NCBI GenBank assembly: GCA_003158505.1
Contig: PMJK01000027.1
Location: 9,404-18,390, forward strand
Source of the DNA: Holophagaceae bacterium
GTDB taxonomy: Bacteria > Acidobacteriota > Holophagae > Holophagales > Holophagaceae
DNA length: 8,987 nucleotides
Direction of reading: 5' to 3'
Within the stretch, counting starts at the first letter, position 1, and every line of letters begins with the position of its first letter. The position numbers were made by a program, and so were the translations under genes. Positions 6,055-8,987 of the stretch are shown here, in pieces. Under the pieces are notes generated by a model. That model ran no database searches and was not told the origin of the DNA. It saw nothing but the letters and a program-made list of their open reading frames with translations.

Positions 6055-6639
6055 TTTACGCTGCTCCCCATGGTGGTCACCCTGTGGATCCTGGAGAGCA
6101 TTTTCACCGCCTTGGTGAGAGTCTTCCGGGGACCGCTGACTTGGGTGGCGCACCAGATCCATATGGCGGATCCACCCACCTGGGGGCTGGGGCTCTTCTC
6201 GGCCCTGGCGACCGTGCTGCTCCTCCTGGCGGTGGGGGCGCTGGTCGGCAACTTCATTGGCCGCCAGCTGCTGGCCTGGCTGGACGAACTGATGATGCAC
6301 GTGCCTATAGTGAAGACCATCTATGGGGCCACCCGTCAGCTGATGGGAGCCATCCAGTCGGGGCACGGGGGCAGCTTCAAGGACGTGGTGCTGGTGGAAT
6401 GGCCCTATCCCGGCTCCTTCACTCTGGGCTTCGTGGCCAGCCGGGACTGTTCCTGGGCGGTCCCCGAGGGCCAGACCATGATCGCGGTCTATGTCCCGAC
6501 CTCGCCCAACCCGACCTCCGGCTACGTGATCATGATCGAGGCTGCCAGGGTGCGGCCCGTGCACCTCAGTGCCGATCAGGCCTTGACCTGGGCCGTGAGC
6601 GGCGGGGTGGTGGTGCCGGATCCGCCGCGAGGACGATGA
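6025..6639 (+). CDS. DUF502 family integral membrane protein
   Basis: This 204-residue protein matches the DUF502 (PF04367) family, whose molecular function is not established. Two membrane segments are evident, at about 7-32 and 56-79. They are followed by a cytosolic or periplasmic domain with the family's conserved points: HVPIVKTIYGATRQL (92-106), a GFVASR strand (135-140), VYVPTSPNPTSGY (155-167) and a closing VSGG (191-194). I chose ATG 6025 because it gives the family-typical start MIRKYLVAGIFTLLP, with AGGA nine bases upstream. An in-frame ATG at 5995 would add ten residues from the insert (MARVPTGWAT). The gene is coupled by ATGA to the preceding small ORF, and originally probably to pgsA itself, which hints at a role in the envelope. 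Confidence 0.9.
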   Translation: MIRKYLVAGIFTLLPMVVTLWILESIFTALVRVFRGPLTWVAHQIHMADPPTWGLGLFSALATVLLLLAVGALVGNFIGRQLLAWLDELMMHVPIVKTIYGATRQLMGAIQSGHGGSFKDVVLVEWPYPGSFTLGFVASRDCSWAVPEGQTMIAVYVPTSPNPTSGYVIMIEAARVRPVHLSADQALTWAVSGGVVVPDPPRGR

Positions 6640-6683
6640 GTGGCCACATTCGGCTTGATACCTCCTTGTGAGTCCGGTGGAGT

Positions 6684-6719
6684 TCATCAACTGGGCATAA
6701 TGATGGACGATCTTGATGA
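6684..6719 (+). promoter_or_regulatory. Inverted repeat and possible -10 element upstream of the hemerythrin gene
   Basis: TCATCAA (6684-6690) and TTGATGA (6713-6719) are perfect seven-base inverted arms around a 22-base centre. The centre holds CATAAT (6696-6701), a fair -10 element without a clear -35. The second arm touches the ribosome binding site GAGGTGG. The arrangement could be an operator or an RNA stem in the 89-bp gap after DUF502. Nothing else is visible in that gap. Confidence 0.3.
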
Positions 6720-6728
6720 GGTGGTTCC

Positions 6729-7142
6729 ATGACCTTATTGACCTGGAATCCCGCGTGGGAAACGGGCGTCCAACAGATCGACGAGCAGCATCGGCAGTTG
6801 CTGACGCAGTTTGAAGAGCTGCTTGTCGCGATCCACGAGAATCACCCGGAGGAGAGGATTCCTGGCCTTCTCGCCTTTCTCTCCGACTACGTGGAGACCC
6901 ATTTCTCCACCGAAGAAGAACATATGAAGGCGACCCGTTATCCTGGCCTCATCGGGCACAAGGCGATTCATGACGACATGCGCGCCCAGGTGAAACAGCT
7001 GGTTGCCAGGTACCTTGAGGACCAATCGATTGTGAGCGAAGGGGTTCTCGTCTTTCTGTCCGATTGGCTGATTGGCCACATCAATGATCACGACCGGCGA
7101 ATGGCCAGTCATCTCATCAGGTTCAACAGTTGGGGATCGTAG
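6729..7142 (+). CDS. Bacteriohemerythrin, single domain
   Basis: This 137-residue protein is a stand-alone hemerythrin, a non-heme di-iron protein that binds oxygen reversibly. In bacteria it serves oxygen sensing, storage or delivery. All ligand positions are present: H21 (IDEQH), H58 and E62 (HFSTE), H77 and H81 (HKAIH), H117 and D122 (HINDHD). The N-terminal LTWNPAWETGVQQIDEQH is the family hallmark. There is no fused signalling domain and no signal peptide, so it should be cytoplasmic. GAGGTGG lies four bases before the ATG, supporting the start. The gene is followed after 25 bp by an SDR gene, and the two may share a transcript. Confidence 0.95.
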   Translation: MTLLTWNPAWETGVQQIDEQHRQLLTQFEELLVAIHENHPEERIPGLLAFLSDYVETHFSTEEEHMKATRYPGLIGHKAIHDDMRAQVKQLVARYLEDQSIVSEGVLVFLSDWLIGHINDHDRRMASHLIRFNSWGS

Positions 7143-7167
7143 GTCGTGCCGTGAACGGAACCAGGGG

Positions 7168-7920
7168 TTGAATCCCGTCGCCGGATCCCCGGAGAAGCCC
7201 CTCGCGGGCAAACGGATCCTGGTCACGGGCGCCGGCAGCGGCATTGGGCGGACCGCAGCGAGGCTGTTCCGGGAGCGTGGGGCGGAACTGGAACTGGTGG
7301 GGCGACGCCTTGCCGCCCTTCAGGAAACCCTTCCGGATGCGCACCTGAGCTTGCTAGACCATGCGGACGAGGCTGCAGTGGCGGCCTTCGCCTCCAGTTG
7401 TCACCCATTGGATGGGATGTTCCTCGCCGCGGGCGAGCTCAGGACAGGTTCGGTCGAAGGCACTTCGATGGCTGATTTCGAAGCCATGATCGCGGCCAAC
7501 CTCCGGGGACCATGGCTCCTGGCCCATTACCTTGGTCCCAAGCTGAAGGACGGGGCCAGCGTGGTCCTCGTGGGTTCGAACATCGCCCTTCGCGCCATCC
7601 AGGACAGTGCGGCCTACAGCGTGGCGAAGGCGGGCGTCCACATGTTGGCCAGGGTGCTCGCCCTGGAATGGTCGGCAAGGGGGATCCGATGCAATGCCAT
7701 CGCGCCTGGACCCATCCACACGGCTATGGTGGATGCGCGGCTTGCCGGCAGCGCCGATCCTGGGGCGGGTCTGGCGCGGCTGGCGGGCGCGAATCCACTG
7801 AAACGTCTGGGCACGGAGACCGAAGTAGCAGCCCTCGCCGCATACCTGCTGGGGGATGAGAGTGCCTGGATGACGGGGGCCGTGATCCCGATTGATGGCG
7901 GTGCAGACGCGGTCTACTAG
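7168..7920 (+). CDS. Short-chain dehydrogenase/reductase (SDR), classical type
   Basis: This is a 250-residue classical SDR, an NAD(P)-dependent oxidoreductase with unknown substrate. The cofactor motif is TGAGSGIG (20-27). The AAG (87-89) replaces the usual NAG. The catalytic tetrad is Asn111, Ser137 (LVGSNIA), Tyr150 and Lys154 (YSVAK). The substrate-loop PGPIHTAM (180-187) and the C-terminal TGAVIPIDGGADA (236-248) are typical, and resemble 3-oxoacyl-ACP reductase-like members. The start is uncertain. The frame stays open back into the hemerythrin gene, but no ATG lies between the hemerythrin stop and the Rossmann motif. A TTG at 7168 gives the family-typical length. An ATG at 7084 would force a 59-base overlap with hemerythrin and an atypical N-terminus. 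Confidence 0.87.
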   Translation: MNPVAGSPEKPLAGKRILVTGAGSGIGRTAARLFRERGAELELVGRRLAALQETLPDAHLSLLDHADEAAVAAFASSCHPLDGMFLAAGELRTGSVEGTSMADFEAMIAANLRGPWLLAHYLGPKLKDGASVVLVGSNIALRAIQDSAAYSVAKAGVHMLARVLALEWSARGIRCNAIAPGPIHTAMVDARLAGSADPGAGLARLAGANPLKRLGTETEVAALAAYLLGDESAWMTGAVIPIDGGADAVY

Positions 7921-7946
7921 GCCCGCTGGCCAGGTGATGCTCAGCG

Positions 7947-7977
7947 GTGCCTTCTTGGAAGGGCCAGGACAAGGCAC
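7947..7977 (+). promoter_or_regulatory. Predicted hairpin in the leader of the GlpD-like gene
   Basis: GTGCCTT (7947-7953) pairs perfectly with AAGGCAC (7971-7977). Inside it, CTTGG (7954-7958) can pair with CCAGG (7964-7968) with one G-U pair, leaving an AAGGG loop and a two-base bulge. The 3' arm holds the only purine-rich Shine-Dalgarno-like bases before the ATG at 7987. No T-run follows. The structure lies in the 66-bp gap after the SDR stop. Confidence 0.45.
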
Positions 7978-7986
7978 ACTGCATCC

Positions 7987-8987
7987 ATGTCCGACTCCCT
8001 CTGGCCCGCCCCTCCTTCCGGTGATTGTCCACTGCCCACGGCCCTGGAGGCAGAGGTCGCCATCCTCGGTGCCGGCATCCATGGCGCGGCCCTGGCCCGG
8101 GAACTGACCCTGCGGGGCGTATCCTGCGCCCTGGTGGACAAGGGTGAAGTCGGAGGCGGCACCAGCCAATGGTCCAGCCAATTGCTGCACGGCGGCATCC
8201 GCTACCTGCTCACCGGCGACATCCGGCAGATGCGCGAGGGTCTGGTCGAGCGAGCCACCTGGGCCCGCATCGCGCCCCATCGATGCCGCTGGGAGGCATT
8301 CTGGATGCCGCATCGCTTCTGGTTGGAAGGACAGGCCCACCGATTCGGCATCGGGCTCTACGATCACTGGGGGGCCGAGCGCCCGGGTTGGCCTGCAGCA
8401 CTAGCACTGGGCCATGTCCCTCGGACAGCCTTCGAGGCTGATCCCCGTAGCGCGGAAGGTCCCTTCCGAGGTGCCACGGCCTATGCCGACCTCATCACCT
8501 GGGACCGGAACCTCACCAAGGATCTGGCCGCTTCCAGCAAAGCGGTGTTGCTGGATTTTCATGAACCCGAACGGTTCGAAGACGGTGATGGGGGATTGAA
8601 GGCGCTGACGATAAGGGATCGCCGAGACGGCACCGTGCGGCGCCTTGCAGCGCGCCGCTGGGTGTTCGCCCTGGGACCTTGGACCGACCGGGCCATGACC
8701 CACTGGTTCGGCGAAACCAGGAAGCGCCTGCGGCTGTCCTCCGGCATCCACCTTTGGTTCGACCGGGTACCTGCCTGCGAACGGCCCTGGGCCATCCGCC
8801 GTCCCAAGGGGCGCATCCTGTTCGTCATCCCCAGGGACGGCCTGTTGCAGGTGGGCACGACGGAGCGCGAAGTCGAGGAGGGCTGGGTGCCCATCGTCGC
8901 CAGCGAACGGGAGGAACTCTTTGCGGCCCTTGAATCCAATCTGCCTGCCATTCCCTGGCGGCAGATGGCCGTTCGATCGGAGGAATC
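7987..8987 (+). CDS. GlpD-like FAD-dependent glycerol-3-phosphate dehydrogenase, 3' end beyond the right edge
   Basis: An open frame of 333 codons runs from the ATG at 7987 off the window. The protein resembles aerobic glycerol-3-phosphate dehydrogenase, a membrane-associated flavoenzyme that oxidises glycerol-3-phosphate to dihydroxyacetone phosphate and feeds electrons to quinone. The FAD-binding Rossmann motif is G28-A-G30-I-H-G33, with D51 at the end of the second strand. TSQWSSQLLHGGIRYL (59-74) matches the family's second signature. ALGPWTD (228-234), SSGIHLWFD (251-259) and RILFVIPRDGLLQVGTT (276-292) match the later DAO-fold segments. The N-terminus has about 20 extra residues before the Rossmann fold. 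The ribosome binding site is weak and partly inside a hairpin. Divergence from classical GlpD is noticeable, so a related substrate remains possible. The C-terminal domain cannot be seen. Confidence 0.85.
   Translation, partial: MSDSLWPAPPSGDCPLPTALEAEVAILGAGIHGAALARELTLRGVSCALVDKGEVGGGTSQWSSQLLHGGIRYLLTGDIRQMREGLVERATWARIAPHRCRWEAFWMPHRFWLEGQAHRFGIGLYDHWGAERPGWPAALALGHVPRTAFEADPRSAEGPFRGATAYADLITWDRNLTKDLAASSKAVLLDFHEPERFEDGDGGLKALTIRDRRDGTVRRLAARRWVFALGPWTDRAMTHWFGETRKRLRLSSGIHLWFDRVPACERPWAIRRPKGRILFVIPRDGLLQVGTTEREVEEGWVPIVASEREELFAALESNLPAIPWRQMAVRSEE

Noticed and set aside
5298..6690. Long minus-strand frames (5298-6320 and 5878-6690) opposite pgsA and DUF502
   Set aside because: They are shadows of pgsA and DUF502, rich in R, H, P and G. 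Their apparent internal repeat is just the 30-base duplication read backwards.

Overview
This 9 kb window is GC-rich and tightly packed, and reads as an ordinary chromosomal segment of a Gram-negative-type bacterium. I see no rRNA, tRNA, CRISPR array, insertion sequence, phage gene or convincing intrinsic terminator. The gene set (a long biosynthetic arginine decarboxylase, a short epoxyqueuosine reductase, a TusA/DsrE fusion, PgsA, a DUF502 membrane protein, a single-domain hemerythrin) would fit Acidobacteriota, perhaps Holophagae. That is only an impression from gene style and cannot be proved from this sequence.

Layout. The left half (1-4656) is mostly minus-strand: queG, then speA behind its own sigma-70-like promoter, then a 3-hydroxyacyl-CoA dehydrogenase, then a small membrane protein cut by the left edge. 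A plus-strand DinB-family gene sits between the dehydrogenase and speA. Its stop codon is one base from the speA stop. At about 4665 the direction switches. The start codons of queG and of the plus-strand TusA/DsrE-like gene are only 17 bp apart, so the promoter of each must lie inside the other gene or be very compact. The right half is all plus-strand: TusA/DsrE-like, pgsA, a 35-codon small ORF, DUF502, hemerythrin, an SDR oxidoreductase, and a GlpD-like FAD dehydrogenase cut by the right edge.

How the genes relate. pgsA (first committed step of phosphatidylglycerol synthesis) and the DUF502 gene look translationally coupled through ATGA overlaps, suggesting a shared envelope role. The GlpD-like enzyme would oxidise glycerol-3-phosphate, the PgsA co-substrate. 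SpeA starts polyamine synthesis from arginine, and QueG completes queuosine in tRNA. The other genes have no obvious common pathway.

The most unusual feature is between pgsA and DUF502. The first 30 bases of the DUF502 gene occur twice, 104 bp apart with one synonymous difference. The 74 bp between the copies carries a strong hairpin (13 bp with one bulged base). Both copies keep the ATGA stop/start overlap, so the upstream copy opens a 35-codon ORF whose first ten residues are those of DUF502. It could be a small mobile or REP-like insertion, an aberrant duplication, or a coupling leader peptide. Other points of note are structured leaders in front of pgsA and the glpD-like gene, and a TusA/DsrE fusion that has lost the usual sulfur-carrying cysteines.
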